A DNA stretch of 64,000 nt, taken from positions 1-64,000 of the forward strand of contig JAKOWB010000130.1 in NCBI GenBank assembly GCA_029781795.1. Reading direction: 5' to 3'. Under the pieces are notes generated by a model. It worked only from the letters and a program-made list of their open reading frames with translations. It was not told the DNA's origin and ran no database searches. The stretch comes from Pseudomonadota bacterium. Lineage in GTDB: Bacteria; Pseudomonadota; Alphaproteobacteria; Kiloniellales; JACOMY01. Position 1 is the stretch's first letter. Each line of letters opens with the position of its first letter. A program made the translations under genes and the position numbers. Shown here in pieces: positions 20,356 to 28,911 of the stretch.

Positions 20356-21240
20356 TCACGCCGCCACCTTCAGGCCGCGCGGCGCATCGATCGCCAGGGC
20401 GCGCAGTTCGGCCCAGCGCAGGATCTCGAAGCGGCCGTCGAAGTGCTCGACCAGCGCGGTACAGCTTTCCACCCAATCGCCGTCGTTCATGTAGGTGACG
20501 CCCTGGATGTCGCGCATCTCGGCGTGGTGGATGTGGCCGCAGATCACGCCGTCGGCGCCGCGGCGCCGCGCCTCCTCGGCCACCGCCTGCTCGAAGTCGT
20601 TGATGAACTGCACCGCGTTCTTGACCTTGAGCTTCAGGTAGGCCGAGAGCGACCAGTAGCCGAAGCCGAGGCGGCGGCGGACGCGATTGACCCAGGTGTT
20701 GAGCGCCAGCGCCGCGGTATAGGCCCAGTCGCCCAGCAGGGCGAGCCAGCGGTGGTACTTCACGATGCCGTCGAAGGCGTCGCCGTGGGTGATGAGGAAG
20801 CGGCGCCCCTCCGGCGTCTCGTAGATGTCGTCCTCCAGCACCTCGACGCCGCCGAAATGGACGCCGCAGTAGTCGCGGAAGGCCTCGTCGTGGTTGCCGG
20901 GGACATAGATGACCCGGGTGCCCTTGCGCGCCTTGCGCAGCAGCTTCTGCACCACGTCGTTGTGCGCCTGCGGCCAGTACCAGGAGCGCTTGAGCCGCCA
21001 ACCGTCGACGATGTCGCCGACCAGGTAGAGCCGATCGCAGCTTGTGTGCTTCAGGAAGTCGAGCAGGAACTCGGCCTTGCAGCCGCGCGTGCCCAGGTGG
21101 ACGTCGGAGATGAAGATGGCGCGGTAGCGGTGCTCCGCGGTCAGCGGCTCCTCGGCCTCCTCCGCCGGCGGGGCGGGGGGCAGGAGGGCGGCCTCGCCAC
21201 CGAGCGAGGTCAAGCCCATCTCCTTCGCCAGGGTTCTCAC
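20356..21240 (-). CDS. Metallophosphoesterase, PlcP-like (annotated elsewhere as UDP-2,3-diacylglucosamine diphosphatase)
   Basis: 294 residues. The calcineurin-like metal site is intact: IFISDVHLGTRG (D, H), LVGDIVDGWRLKR (GD), VPGNHDEAFRDY (GNHD), ITHGD and CGHIHHAEMRD (GHxH). The WYWPQAHNDVVQKLLRKARK stretch is typical of the PlcP group. PlcP is the PhoB-controlled phospholipase C of Sinorhizobium and marine bacteria, removing phospholipid headgroups to free diacylglycerol. LpxH has a different GNRD signature, which makes LpxH less likely. A 30-residue acidic/proline N-terminal extension precedes the domain, and an internal start is possible. It is co-transcribed with the glycosyltransferase. 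Confidence 0.75.
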   Translation of the reverse strand: MRTLAKEMGLTSLGGEAALLPPAPPAEEAEEPLTAEHRYRAIFISDVHLGTRGCKAEFLLDFLKHTSCDRLYLVGDIVDGWRLKRSWYWPQAHNDVVQKLLRKARKGTRVIYVPGNHDEAFRDYCGVHFGGVEVLEDDIYETPEGRRFLITHGDAFDGIVKYHRWLALLGDWAYTAALALNTWVNRVRRRLGFGYWSLSAYLKLKVKNAVQFINDFEQAVAEEARRRGADGVICGHIHHAEMRDIQGVTYMNDGDWVESCTALVEHFDGRFEILRWAELRALAIDAPRGLKVAA

Positions 21241-21417
21241 TCTCCGCGCCCTCGCCGCTTTGCCAGAAAAGGGAAGACCGCGCGGTCGCCAGTCTATTCT
21301 CGCCTCTTATCAAATAGTTCTGGCGTCGAAAAATGAATCTTCTGTAAAAATGCCTACTCCTCAAACATTAACTGAATTGTAACGTCAATGAAACGAAGTG
21401 ATTATTTGACTAACGCA
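21241..21417. promoter_or_regulatory. AT-rich divergent promoter region with 11-bp-spaced repeats
   Basis: This divergent gap is far more AT-rich than the rest of the window. At 21362-21394, three consecutive 11-mers each end in AAC on the plus strand (CAAACATTAAC, TGAATTGTAAC, GTCAATGAAAC). An 11-bp period is the spacing of PhoB-type Pho boxes, and TTGTAAC (21377-21383) resembles the CTGTAAC element before ugpB. The match to the CTGTCAT consensus is only partial. It may drive both the plcP-like operon and the lipid kinase. Confidence 0.45.
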
Positions 21418-22314
21418 ATGATTCCCGACTCCGCGCCGCCGCGCCGCCCCCTCGTCATCTTCAACCCCACCGCCGGCAGCCGCCGCCGAAGGCGGCTCGA
21501 GGCCTTCCTCGCCGCGCTCCGCGCCGGCGGGGCGGAGCCGATCCTGCGCGAGACCACCGGCGTCGGCCACGCCCGGCGCCTGGCCTTCGGCGCCGAGAGC
21601 GAGGGCGCCGATGCCCTGGTGGTGGCCGGCGGCGACGGCACGATCAACGAGGCGATCAACGGCCTGCTGGACGCTGGCCGCTGCATACCGCTGGGCCTGC
21701 TGCCGCTGGGCACCGCGAACGTGCTGGCCGGCGAACTCAGCCTGCCGCGCGATCCGGCCAAGGCGGCGGCGGTGGTGCTGGCCGGCAAGCGGCGGCGCGT
21801 GGCGCTGGGCGAGGCCAACGGCCGCGCCTTCGCGCTGATGGCGGGGGTCGGCTTCGACGCCGCGGTGGTGGCCAACCTGGACCTGGCCTTGAAGCGGCGC
21901 CTGCGCCAGGGCGCCTATGCCCTGGAGACGCTGCGCCAGGCGCTCAGCTTCGACTTTCCGCAGTATTCGGTCGCCACGGCCGAGGGCGACAGCTTCCGCG
22001 CCCGCAGCGTCATCGCCTGCAAGGCGGCGCGCTACGGCGGCCCCTTCAAGCTGGCGCGCGGCGCCTCGCACGACCGGCCGACGCTGACCCTGGCGCTGTT
22101 CGAGAAGGGCGGCCCGCTGGCAGTGCTGCGCTTCGGCCTGGCGCTGGTCACCGGCCGCATGCACCGCTGCCGCGGCGTGCGCCTGGTCGAGACCACGGCG
22201 GCCGAGATCAGCGGGCCGGCGGACCAGCCGGTGCAGGGCGACGGCGACCTCATCGCCCGCCTGCCGCTCCGCCTCGGCGTGCGGCCCGAGGCGATCGAAG
22301 TGCTGGTGCGCTAG
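21418..22314 (+). CDS. Diacylglycerol kinase family lipid kinase (YegS/DAGK catalytic domain)
   Basis: 298 residues, cytoplasmic. VIFNPTAGSRRRR is the family N-terminal motif, VVAGGDGTINEAIN the nucleotide-binding GGDGT, and LPLGTANVLAGEL and MAGVGFDAAVVA follow. It phosphorylates diacylglycerol or a related lipid. Start ATG 21418 (MIPDSAPPRRP) is preferred over 21388, because the ten extra codons are AT-rich unlike the gene body and the earlier ATG lies inside the repeat array upstream; neither start has a clear ribosome-binding site. It is divergent from the PlcP/Agt-like pair, so it may recycle diacylglycerol released by PlcP. Confidence 0.85.
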   Translation: MIPDSAPPRRPLVIFNPTAGSRRRRRLEAFLAALRAGGAEPILRETTGVGHARRLAFGAESEGADALVVAGGDGTINEAINGLLDAGRCIPLGLLPLGTANVLAGELSLPRDPAKAAAVVLAGKRRRVALGEANGRAFALMAGVGFDAAVVANLDLALKRRLRQGAYALETLRQALSFDFPQYSVATAEGDSFRARSVIACKAARYGGPFKLARGASHDRPTLTLALFEKGGPLAVLRFGLALVTGRMHRCRGVRLVETTAAEISGPADQPVQGDGDLIARLPLRLGVRPEAIEVLVR

Positions 22315-22327
22315 GCGCTACCGCGGG

Positions 22328-22846
22328 TCAGTCCCGGCTGTAGGTCGTGTCCTTCGACAGCAGCATGGAATCGCAGATCACCGCCTTGCCGTCGCCCGAG
22401 ATGCCGATCACACCGCGCAGGTGGAACATGGAGTCCACCGTCTCGTCGTAGGTCGGATCGACCGCGAAGGCGTCGATCGAGGGATAGTTGAAGAAGGAGG
22501 CGAAGCGCGAGGCCGGGTCGTCCGGGAAGCCGGTTTCCGGGTCCACCGCGGCCAGGCGCTTCACGCGGTCCAGCATGGCCTTGCAGGCCTCGTCGGTGTT
22601 CGGCGCCTCCAGCGACCAGGTCCAGATCATGATCTGGTCCTCCTGGTAGTTGGCGAAAGCGGAATAGCCGTTGGCATTGCCGTCGGCCATCACCAGCGCC
22701 TCGAGCCGGGCCAGCGAGAGGTCGAACAGCGTGGCCGGCGTGCCCTGCAGCGCCGCCACCACCTCCGGCGGGCCGGCGGTCGCTGCCCCGCTGGAGAGGG
22801 TCATGGCGGCCGCCAGACAGGCAGCGAGACGAAGCGAACCACGCAT
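22328..22846 (-). CDS. Secreted protein of unknown function
   Basis: 172 residues. A clear signal peptide (CLAAAMTLSSGAATAGPP) is followed by ~145 residues with DLSLARLEALVMADGNANG, a Trp-rich IMIWTWSLEAP, two Cys (DEACKAM and AVICDSML) that could form a disulfide, and GVIGISGDGKA. I recognise no family. It probably is a periplasmic protein. It stands between the lipid kinase (convergent) and a PmbA-like gene on the same strand 74 bases upstream; no functional link is visible. Confidence 0.7.
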   Translation of the reverse strand: MRGSLRLAACLAAAMTLSSGAATAGPPEVVAALQGTPATLFDLSLARLEALVMADGNANGYSAFANYQEDQIMIWTWSLEAPNTDEACKAMLDRVKRLAAVDPETGFPDDPASRFASFFNYPSIDAFAVDPTYDETVDSMFHLRGVIGISGDGKAVICDSMLLSKDTTYSRD

Positions 22847-22919
22847 GGCGTTTAACCCCCGATGGACTGTTGCCCTTGCAGGCCGTTGACTGGGCGGCGC
22901 GGCAGTCTAGCCCAGCCGC

Positions 22920-24260
22920 CTAGCGCCCGGCGATGGTCATTCCCTCGATCAGGCAGGTGGGCGCGTCCATGCCGGTGCGGAAGGCGAGGTCGTCGGCCGG
23001 CGTCAGGCGCAGGAACATCTCCTTGAGGTTGCCGGCCACCGTGACCTCGGCCACGGGATAGGCCAGCTCCCCCTTCTCGATCCAGAAGCCCGCGGCGCCG
23101 CGGCTGTAGTCGCCGGTGACGCCGTTGACCCCCATGCCCATCAGTTCGGTGATGTAGAGCCCGCGCTCGATGCCGCCGATCAGCGCGGCCGGGCTTTGCG
23201 TTCCCGGCGCCAGGTAGAGGTTGCTGACCGAAGGGCCGGGCGGCGCCGAGGTGCCGCGTCCGGCGCTGCCGGTCGAAGCCATGCCAAGCTGCCGGGCGGT
23301 GGCGAGATCGAGCGTCCAGCCGGTGAGGCGCCCCTGCTCGATCACCGCGCGGCGCTGCGCCGGCAGGCCCTCGCCGTCGAAGGGGCGCGAGCGGTGGCCG
23401 CGCCGCCGCGTCGGGTCGTCCCAGATGGTGATGCCGGGCTGGAAGAGGGCCTGGCCCAGCTTGTCCTTGAGGAACGAGGTGCCGCGCGCTACCGCCGTGC
23501 CGCTGACCGCGCCGGCGAGGTGGCCGATCAGGCCGCCGGCCACGCGCGGCTCATAGACCACCGGCAGGCGCGCGGTGTCGGCCTTGCGGGGCCCGAGGCG
23601 CCTCACCGTGCGCTCGCCGGCGCGGCGTCCGACGGCCGCCGGCGCCTCCAGCGTGTCGCCCCAGACGCTGCGCGCATAGTCGTAGTCGCGCTCCATGCCG
23701 TCGCCCGTGCCGCCGATCACCGCGACCGAGAGCGAGTGGCTGGAGACGGCGTAGGCGCCGGCAAAGCCGTTGCTCGCCGCCAGCGCGACCCGGCTCGTGC
23801 CCCAGCCCGCCTCGGCGCCTTCGGAGTTGGTGATGCCGGGCACGGCGCGCGCCGCCTCCTCGGCCAGGGTCGCGCGTTCCAGCAGCAGCGACGCCGGCGG
23901 CTCCGTGGGATCGCAGAGCTCGAGGTCGGCGATCTCGCGCGCCAGCTGCGCCGGATCGGCCAGGCCGCACCAGGGATCCTCCGGTACCACGCGCGCCATG
24001 GCCACGGCGCGCTCGGCCAGCGCTTCCAGGCCAGCGGCGCTGAAGTCGTTGGTCGAGACCACGGCCTGGCGGCGGCCGATCAGCACCCGCAGCCCGACGT
24101 CCTGGCTTTCCTCGCGCTCCAGCTTCTCGGGCGTGCCGAGGCGCACTGCCTGCGACAACCCGGCGGAGCGCACGAGCACCGCGTCGGCCGCCTCGGCGCC
24201 ATCTCTCTTCGCGCGGCGCAGCAGGTCGGCGAGCAGGTCGAGATCGGCGGCACTGGACAT
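22920..24260 (-). CDS. pmbA: TldD/PmbA family protein (PmbA/TldE-like)
   Basis: 446 residues, cytoplasmic. Family blocks: EKLEREESQDVGLRVLIGRR, FSAAGLEALAERAVAMAR, GISxx-type GITNSEGAEAGW, SVAVIGGTGDGMERDYDYA, LPVVYEPRVAGGLIGHLAG, DGEGLPAQRRAVIEQGRLTG and ELMGMGVNGVTGDYSRGAAG. In the TldD/TldE protease, TldE (PmbA) lacks the HExxxH zinc site, and I see none here. It matures peptide antibiotics or acts in protein quality control. Start ATG 24260 has GGGAG nine bases upstream; a TTG three codons earlier is less likely. No tldD partner is in the window. Confidence 0.88.
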   Translation of the reverse strand: MSSAADLDLLADLLRRAKRDGAEAADAVLVRSAGLSQAVRLGTPEKLEREESQDVGLRVLIGRRQAVVSTNDFSAAGLEALAERAVAMARVVPEDPWCGLADPAQLAREIADLELCDPTEPPASLLLERATLAEEAARAVPGITNSEGAEAGWGTSRVALAASNGFAGAYAVSSHSLSVAVIGGTGDGMERDYDYARSVWGDTLEAPAAVGRRAGERTVRRLGPRKADTARLPVVYEPRVAGGLIGHLAGAVSGTAVARGTSFLKDKLGQALFQPGITIWDDPTRRRGHRSRPFDGEGLPAQRRAVIEQGRLTGWTLDLATARQLGMASTGSAGRGTSAPPGPSVSNLYLAPGTQSPAALIGGIERGLYITELMGMGVNGVTGDYSRGAAGFWIEKGELAYPVAEVTVAGNLKEMFLRLTPADDLAFRTGMDAPTCLIEGMTIAGR

Positions 24261-24487
24261 GGTGAGCAACTCCCGGACAGGGGCGGACGCCAGAGGTAGC
24301 GGGAAAGAAGGCCCGGCCCAAGTGCAATTGCGTCAGGCGGGCTGTCCCATAGGCGCCTAGTCATGTGGGTTGCGAAGGCTTCGCGGCAAGACGCGGCACA
24401 ACCGACGCGGCTGGACAGCGGCACCGTGGCCATAGCAGCATCGGCCCGGGGCCCAGGCGTTCGCGCGCGCTGGGATGAGGAGTCGTT

Positions 24488-25018
24488 GTGCGGGTCGAAG
24501 GGGGGCGCGTCTTGCCCAAGGCAATCCGGGTCTACGTGCGCTGGGTCGAGGGCTTCAACCGCCGCATGGGCCGCGTGGCCATGCTGCTGGTCTTCGCCAT
24601 GATGGCGGTGCTGCTCTGGTCGGTCTTCACCAAGCTGACCGGGCGGGCGCCGATCTGGATCGTCGAGATCGCGCAGTTCACCCTCGCCGCCTACTACCTG
24701 CTCGGCGGCGGCTACTCCATGCAGATGGACAGCCACGTCCGCATGGACCTGCTCTACAGCCGCTGGTCGCCCAAGCGCCAGGCAGTGACCGACGCCATCA
24801 CCATCCTCTTCCTGATCTTCTACCTGGTCATGCTGCTGCTGGGCGGCATATCCAGCACCGAGTACGCCATCGAGTACGGGCAGAAGAACTACTCCGCCTG
24901 GGGGCCGCAGCTCTGGCCGATCAAGTCCATCATGGTGCTGGGCATCCTGATGATGCTGATGCAGGCCGTCGCCACCTTCTTCAAGGACATCGCGCGCGCC
25001 CGGGGGGAGACCCTCTGA
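24488..25018 (+). CDS. dctQ: TRAP transporter small permease (DctQ)
   Basis: 176 residues with four predicted transmembrane segments (starting at AMLLVFAMMAVLLWSVF, IAQFTLAAYYLLGGGYSM, AITILFLIFYLVMLLLGGI and SIMVLGILMMLMQAVATFF). DSHVRMDLLYSRWSPK is the conserved cytoplasmic loop of DctQ proteins. It pairs with the large permease for solute uptake driven by the sodium or proton gradient. GTG start at 24488 has GAGGAG at 24477-24482; the stop and the dctM ATG overlap by one base. Start of a dctQMP operon. Confidence 0.92.
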   Translation: MRVEGGRVLPKAIRVYVRWVEGFNRRMGRVAMLLVFAMMAVLLWSVFTKLTGRAPIWIVEIAQFTLAAYYLLGGGYSMQMDSHVRMDLLYSRWSPKRQAVTDAITILFLIFYLVMLLLGGISSTEYAIEYGQKNYSAWGPQLWPIKSIMVLGILMMLMQAVATFFKDIARARGETL

Positions 25019-26352
25019 TGAGCTACGAACTCATCGCGCTGCTGATGTTCTCGACCATGATGCTCATGCTGCTGACCGGGCAGCGGGTGTTCGGCGCCAT
25101 TGGCTTCGTCGCCTCGCTCTCGGCCCTGCTGCTGTGGGGCAACGGCGGCTTCGAGATGCCGTTCAACGCCACCTTTCAGCTGCTGAACTGGTACCCGCTG
25201 CTGACGCTGCCGCTTTTCATCTTCATGGGCTACATGATGTCCGACACGGGCATCGCCGACGACCTCTACCGGATGTTCCACGTCTGGTTCGGACCGGTGC
25301 GCGGCGGCCTGGCGATCGGCACCATCGGCCTGATGGTGGTGATCTCGGCGATGAACGGCCTCTCGGTCGCCGGCATGGCGATCGGCGCCACCATCGCGCT
25401 GCCCGAGATGCTGCGCCGTGGCTACGACAAGATCATGGTCACCGGCGTGATCCAGGCCGGCTCCTCGCTGGGCATCCTGATCCCGCCCTCGGTGGTGCTT
25501 GTGCTCTATGGCATGATTGCCCGCCAGCCGGTCGACAAGCTGTGGATCGCGGGCGTGTTTCCCGGTCTGCTGCTGGCCGCGCTCTTCATCATCTACATCG
25601 TGGTGCGCTGCTGGTTGCAGCCGCACCTCGGCCCCACCCTGCCGATCGAGGAGCGGCGGCAGATCTCGTGGCGCGAGCGCATCGTCCTGCTGCGTGCCGG
25701 CATCCTGCCGCTCTTCATCTTCCTCTCCATGACCGGCCTCTTCCTGCTGGGTGTCACCAGCCTGGTGGAGAGCTCGGCGGTCGGCGCGCTGGCCTCGATC
25801 ATAGCCGCCCTGGTGAAGCGCCGCCTCTCCTGGAAGGTGATGGAAGACACGCTGCGCAAGACGCTGTCGATCAGCTGCATGTTCATGTGGATCATCCTGG
25901 CGGCGCTCTGCTTCGGCGCCGTGTTCGACGGCCTGGGCGCGGTCAAGGCGATCAGCGGCCTCTTCATCGAGCGCTGGGAACTGACCCCCTGGGAGGTGCT
26001 GATCATGATGCAGCTCAGCTACATCGTGATGGGCATGTTCCTCGACGATACCGCCATGCTGGTGATCGTCGCGCCGCTCTATATCCCGCTGGTCGGGCAG
26101 CTCGGCTTCGACCTCGTCTGGTACGGCGTGCTCTACACCATCACCTGCCAGATCGCCTACATCACGCCGCCCTTCGGCTACAACCTCTTCCTCATGCGCG
26201 ACATGGCTCCGCCGGAAGTCTCGCTGGCGGACATCTATCGTTCGGTGGCACCTTTCGTGGTGATCATGGTCATCGGCCTGTTGCTGGTGACGATCTATCC
26301 GGAGATCGCATTGTGGCTGCCCGAGCACCTGAAGACCTCGGGCCGTCCCTGA
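25018..26352 (+). CDS. dctM: TRAP transporter large permease (DctM)
   Basis: 444 residues, about 12 transmembrane segments, the ion-coupled solute channel of the transporter. The N-terminus has MLLTGQRVFGAIGFVASL; FMGYMMSDTGIADDLYRM, MAIGATIALPEML, AGSSLGILIPPSVVLVLYG and a C-terminal CQIAYITPPFGYNLFLMRD are family signatures. The ATG overlaps the dctQ stop (TGATG). The binding-protein gene follows after 146 bases, separated by a small CCGCC/GGCGG dyad. Confidence 0.95.
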   Translation: MSYELIALLMFSTMMLMLLTGQRVFGAIGFVASLSALLLWGNGGFEMPFNATFQLLNWYPLLTLPLFIFMGYMMSDTGIADDLYRMFHVWFGPVRGGLAIGTIGLMVVISAMNGLSVAGMAIGATIALPEMLRRGYDKIMVTGVIQAGSSLGILIPPSVVLVLYGMIARQPVDKLWIAGVFPGLLLAALFIIYIVVRCWLQPHLGPTLPIEERRQISWRERIVLLRAGILPLFIFLSMTGLFLLGVTSLVESSAVGALASIIAALVKRRLSWKVMEDTLRKTLSISCMFMWIILAALCFGAVFDGLGAVKAISGLFIERWELTPWEVLIMMQLSYIVMGMFLDDTAMLVIVAPLYIPLVGQLGFDLVWYGVLYTITCQIAYITPPFGYNLFLMRDMAPPEVSLADIYRSVAPFVVIMVIGLLLVTIYPEIALWLPEHLKTSGRP

Positions 26353-26498
26353 CGCCCCCTGCCGCCAAGGCGGGATCCGACCGTGGAGAGTGACTAGACG
26401 TCGAGGCTGCTCCGTTCCAACCGGCCACAGTGAGGGCGTCGGGGCCAGGTTTTGGACGGGACGGCGAGCACGAACAACAATAGGGGAGCAGGAAGGTC

Positions 26499-27548
26499 AT
26501 GAACAAAAGACGCGAATTCCTGAAGAAGGCGGGCCTCACCACCGCCGGGGTGGTGGGCGCTTCCAGCCTGGCCGCGCCCTACGTCAAGGCGCAGACGCCG
26601 ATCAAGTGGCGCATGCAGACCTACGCCGGCCCGGCGCTGGCCGAGCATGTGGTGAAGAACGCGGTCGATGCCTTCAACACCGCCGCCAACGGCGAGATGA
26701 CGATCGAGCTCTACACCGCCGACCAGCTGGTGCCGCACGGCGAGCTGTTCCGCGCGCTGCAGAACGGCACCATCGACATGGCGCAGAGCGACGATGATTC
26801 CATCGCCTCGCCGGTCGACGTCGCGGTGTTCGGCGCCTACTTCCCCTTCGCCTCGCGCTACAGCCTGGACGTGCCGGCGCTGTGGCACTGGTACGGACTG
26901 AAGGAGATCTGGGAGGAGGCCTACAAGGACATCAAGGGCGTCACCTGGCTCTCCACCGGCTCGTGGGACCCCTGCAACGCGGCGACCACCAAGCCGATCC
27001 GCAGCCTGGCCGACCTGCAGGGCCTGCGCCTCTACACCTTCCCGACCGGCGGGCGCTTCCTGTCGCGCTTCGGCGTGGTGCCGGTGGTGCTGCCCTACGA
27101 GGACGTGCAGGTGGCGATGCAGACCGGCGAGCTGGACGGCGTCTGCTGGTCCGGCATCACCGAGGTGCACACCGTCGGCTGGTCGGACGTGACCAAGTAC
27201 TACCTGACCAACAACGTCTCGGGCGCCTGGGCGGGCAGCTACTTCGTCAACACCGACCGCTGGAACGAGGTGCCCAAGCACCTGCAGGCCCAGCTCAAGA
27301 TGTCGATCGACATGTCGCACTACTACCGCCTGCACTGGTACTGGTGGGGCGAGGCGCACTACCGCACCAAGGGCAAGCTGGAGCTGACCTCGATCCCGGC
27401 GGCCGAGTGGGCCACGGTCGAGGCCGAGGCGCTGAAGTTCTGGGACGAGATCGCCGAGCAGAGCGACCGCAACAAGCGCGTGGTGCAGATCCTCAAGGAC
27501 TACGTCGCCACGATGGAGAAGGCCGGCCCGCCCTACCGCTACAGCTGA
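26499..27548 (+). CDS. dctP: TRAP transporter substrate-binding protein (DctP family), Tat-exported
   Basis: 349 residues. The N-terminus NKRREFLKKAGLTTAG carries a twin-arginine (RRxFLK) signal, cut near AAPYVKAQ. The mature protein follows the DctP fold, with IKWRMQTYAGPALAEHVVKN, LFRALQNGTIDMAQ and QTGELDGVCWSG. The ligand cannot be read from the sequence; dicarboxylates, keto acids and aromatic acids are all known for the family. A good AGGAAGG site precedes the ATG. The gene ends ahead of a strong terminator, so it is the last gene of the operon. Confidence 0.92.
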   Translation: MNKRREFLKKAGLTTAGVVGASSLAAPYVKAQTPIKWRMQTYAGPALAEHVVKNAVDAFNTAANGEMTIELYTADQLVPHGELFRALQNGTIDMAQSDDDSIASPVDVAVFGAYFPFASRYSLDVPALWHWYGLKEIWEEAYKDIKGVTWLSTGSWDPCNAATTKPIRSLADLQGLRLYTFPTGGRFLSRFGVVPVVLPYEDVQVAMQTGELDGVCWSGITEVHTVGWSDVTKYYLTNNVSGAWAGSYFVNTDRWNEVPKHLQAQLKMSIDMSHYYRLHWYWWGEAHYRTKGKLELTSIPAAEWATVEAEALKFWDEIAEQSDRNKRVVQILKDYVATMEKAGPPYRYS

Positions 27549-27573
27549 GGCGCGCGCCGACCGTTTGTTCCGG

Positions 27574-27605
27574 AGGGGCCCCGCGAGGGGCCCCTCTTTC
27601 TTTGT
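27574..27605 (+). terminator. Rho-independent terminator after the TRAP operon
   Basis: A perfect 9-bp stem, AGGGGCCCC and GGGGCCCCT, with a GCGA loop (27574-27595), is followed by CTTTCTTTGTT. It lies 26 bases after the dctP stop. Its symmetric stem may also slow the convergent OsmC gene, but the T run favours the plus strand. Confidence 0.9.
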
Positions 27606-27608
27606 TGC

Positions 27609-28106
27609 TCAGGCCAGCGTCACGCTGACCGGGGTCGCGCCGCGCACGGCGTCGAGGATCGGGCAGCCGCGGTCGACCGCCGCCATGAGACGCGCCAGTG
27701 CCTCGGGCGTCGCATCGCTCTCCAGCTTCAGGGTCAGGTCCAGGCGCTGGAAGCCGGAGCGCACCTTGGGATCGGCGTCGAAGAAGCCGCGCACGTCGAG
27801 GTCGCCCTTGAGGCCCACCTCGATCCGTCCGACCCGGATGTCCAGCAGCGCGGCGTGGCAGCGCAGCGTGACGCAGAGGCTGGCGCCCAGGCCGGCCAGC
27901 ATCAGTTCGGCCGGGTTCGCCGCCTTGTCGCTGCCGCCGAACGAGGTCGGCTCGTCCACCACCACGGCATGCCGTCCGAAGTGGCCTTCGGTATAGAAGG
28001 GCCGCTCCTGCACCACGCTGCCGGCGATGGGTTCGCGGCAGGCCTTGGCATCGCCGCTTGCGGCCACGCCCTGCCAGTGCAACATCGTTTCCTTCAAGGT
28101 TGCCAT
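27609..28106 (-). CDS. OsmC family protein
   Basis: 165 residues, cytoplasmic peroxidase-type fold. MATLKETMLHWQG begins the protein; FGGSDKAANPAELMLAGLGASLCVTLRCH carries the first conserved Cys (in SLCVTL), and VDRGCPILDAVRGATPVSV the second (RGCPI), the pair used to reduce organic hydroperoxides in OsmC/Ohr proteins. The start ATG 28106 was chosen because upstream residues are Arg/Gly-rich and not OsmC-like. The 3' end sits next to the TRAP terminator. Confidence 0.9.
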   Translation of the reverse strand: MATLKETMLHWQGVAASGDAKACREPIAGSVVQERPFYTEGHFGRHAVVVDEPTSFGGSDKAANPAELMLAGLGASLCVTLRCHAALLDIRVGRIEVGLKGDLDVRGFFDADPKVRSGFQRLDLTLKLESDATPEALARLMAAVDRGCPILDAVRGATPVSVTLA

Positions 28107-28156
28107 CTGCGCTCCTCCCGCGTCGCCGCGAGTGTCGGGCAAGGCGCCGTCGGTGG

Positions 28157-28549
28157 CTAGACCCCCAGTCCCAGCACCAGGCAGGCGATGGCGCCGGCGA
28201 GCTGACTGGTGAAGGTCAGGACCATGCCGGCGAACCGCAGCAGGCTGGGGCCGCCGGTCCGCCACAAGGCCGCGCCATGCAGCAGGCGCCCCAGCAGCAG
28301 GGTGCCGCCGACGAGATGCAGCAGCCAGGGCGCCCCGCCCAGGCCCTCGACCAGGCCCAGCAGGATCAGCGCGATGGGAATGTGCTCGGCGGCGTTGCCG
28401 TGCAGGCGTGTGGCGCGCTGCAGCACGGCATTGCCGCCGTCGCCCAGGCTCTGGCGGAGCTTCATGCGCAGCGGCGGCACCCGCATGGCAAAGAGAATGA
28501 GCAGCAGACCGGCGAGGCCGGCATAGACCGCGGTCACGGGCAAAGGCAT
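28157..28549 (-). CDS. MAPEG family membrane protein
   Basis: 130 residues with four hydrophobic segments. RATRLHGNAAEHIPIALILLG holds the conserved N/E/P of the MAPEG family (glutathione-dependent membrane enzymes), and LLLGRLLHG the conserved RxxH. A short bacterial member; the reaction is not predictable. It lies 51 bases upstream of the OsmC gene on the same strand, and both could deal with reactive electrophiles, but that link is only suggestive. Confidence 0.85.
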   Translation of the reverse strand: MPLPVTAVYAGLAGLLLILFAMRVPPLRMKLRQSLGDGGNAVLQRATRLHGNAAEHIPIALILLGLVEGLGGAPWLLHLVGGTLLLGRLLHGAALWRTGGPSLLRFAGMVLTFTSQLAGAIACLVLGLGV

Positions 28550-28626
28550 CTGTCCCCCCAGGACTTTGTCATCTCCCGCGTCATCACATAGGCTGCGCGC
28601 CGTCCGGAAAAAGGGGAGAGCCCGCC

Positions 28627-28911
28627 ATGACGCGCCCGAAGGCCACCGCCACGCTGCAGGTCGACAACGAGCGGGTGCGCGTCTACCGCTACGACTTCGC
28701 CCCCGGGGCGGAGACCGGGCACCACCGCCACGGCCTGGACTACGTCATCGTGCCGGTCACGGACGGCGAGCTGCTGATCGAGAGCGCGGCCGGCGAGACG
28801 CGCGCCAGCCTGCAGGCCGGCGTCAGCTACAGCCGGCTGGCCGGCGTCGAGCACAACGTGGTCAACGCCGGCAGCCAGCCGCTCAGCTTCATCGAGGTCG
28901 AGCTGAAGTAG
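28627..28911 (+). CDS. Small cupin-domain protein
   Basis: 94 residues. A single cupin barrel: FAPGAETGHHRHGLDYVIV supplies the metal-binding H-x-H of motif 1, and VEHNVVNAGSQPLSFIEVEL is motif 2 with its His. The function of small free-standing cupins is rarely predictable. GGGGAGA precedes the ATG. The stop codon falls in a 15-bp tandem duplication. Confidence 0.85.
   Translation: MTRPKATATLQVDNERVRVYRYDFAPGAETGHHRHGLDYVIVPVTDGELLIESAAGETRASLQAGVSYSRLAGVEHNVVNAGSQPLSFIEVELK

Noticed and set aside
20356-21240. LpxH (UDP-2,3-diacylglucosamine hydrolase)
   Set aside because: GNHDE and the WYWPQAHND block fit the PlcP group better than LpxH, and the lipid A genes lie in another operon. Kept only as an alternative.
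26353-26498. Terminator between dctM and dctP
   Set aside because: Only a 5-bp CCGCC/GGCGG dyad with a 2-base loop and no T run; too weak.
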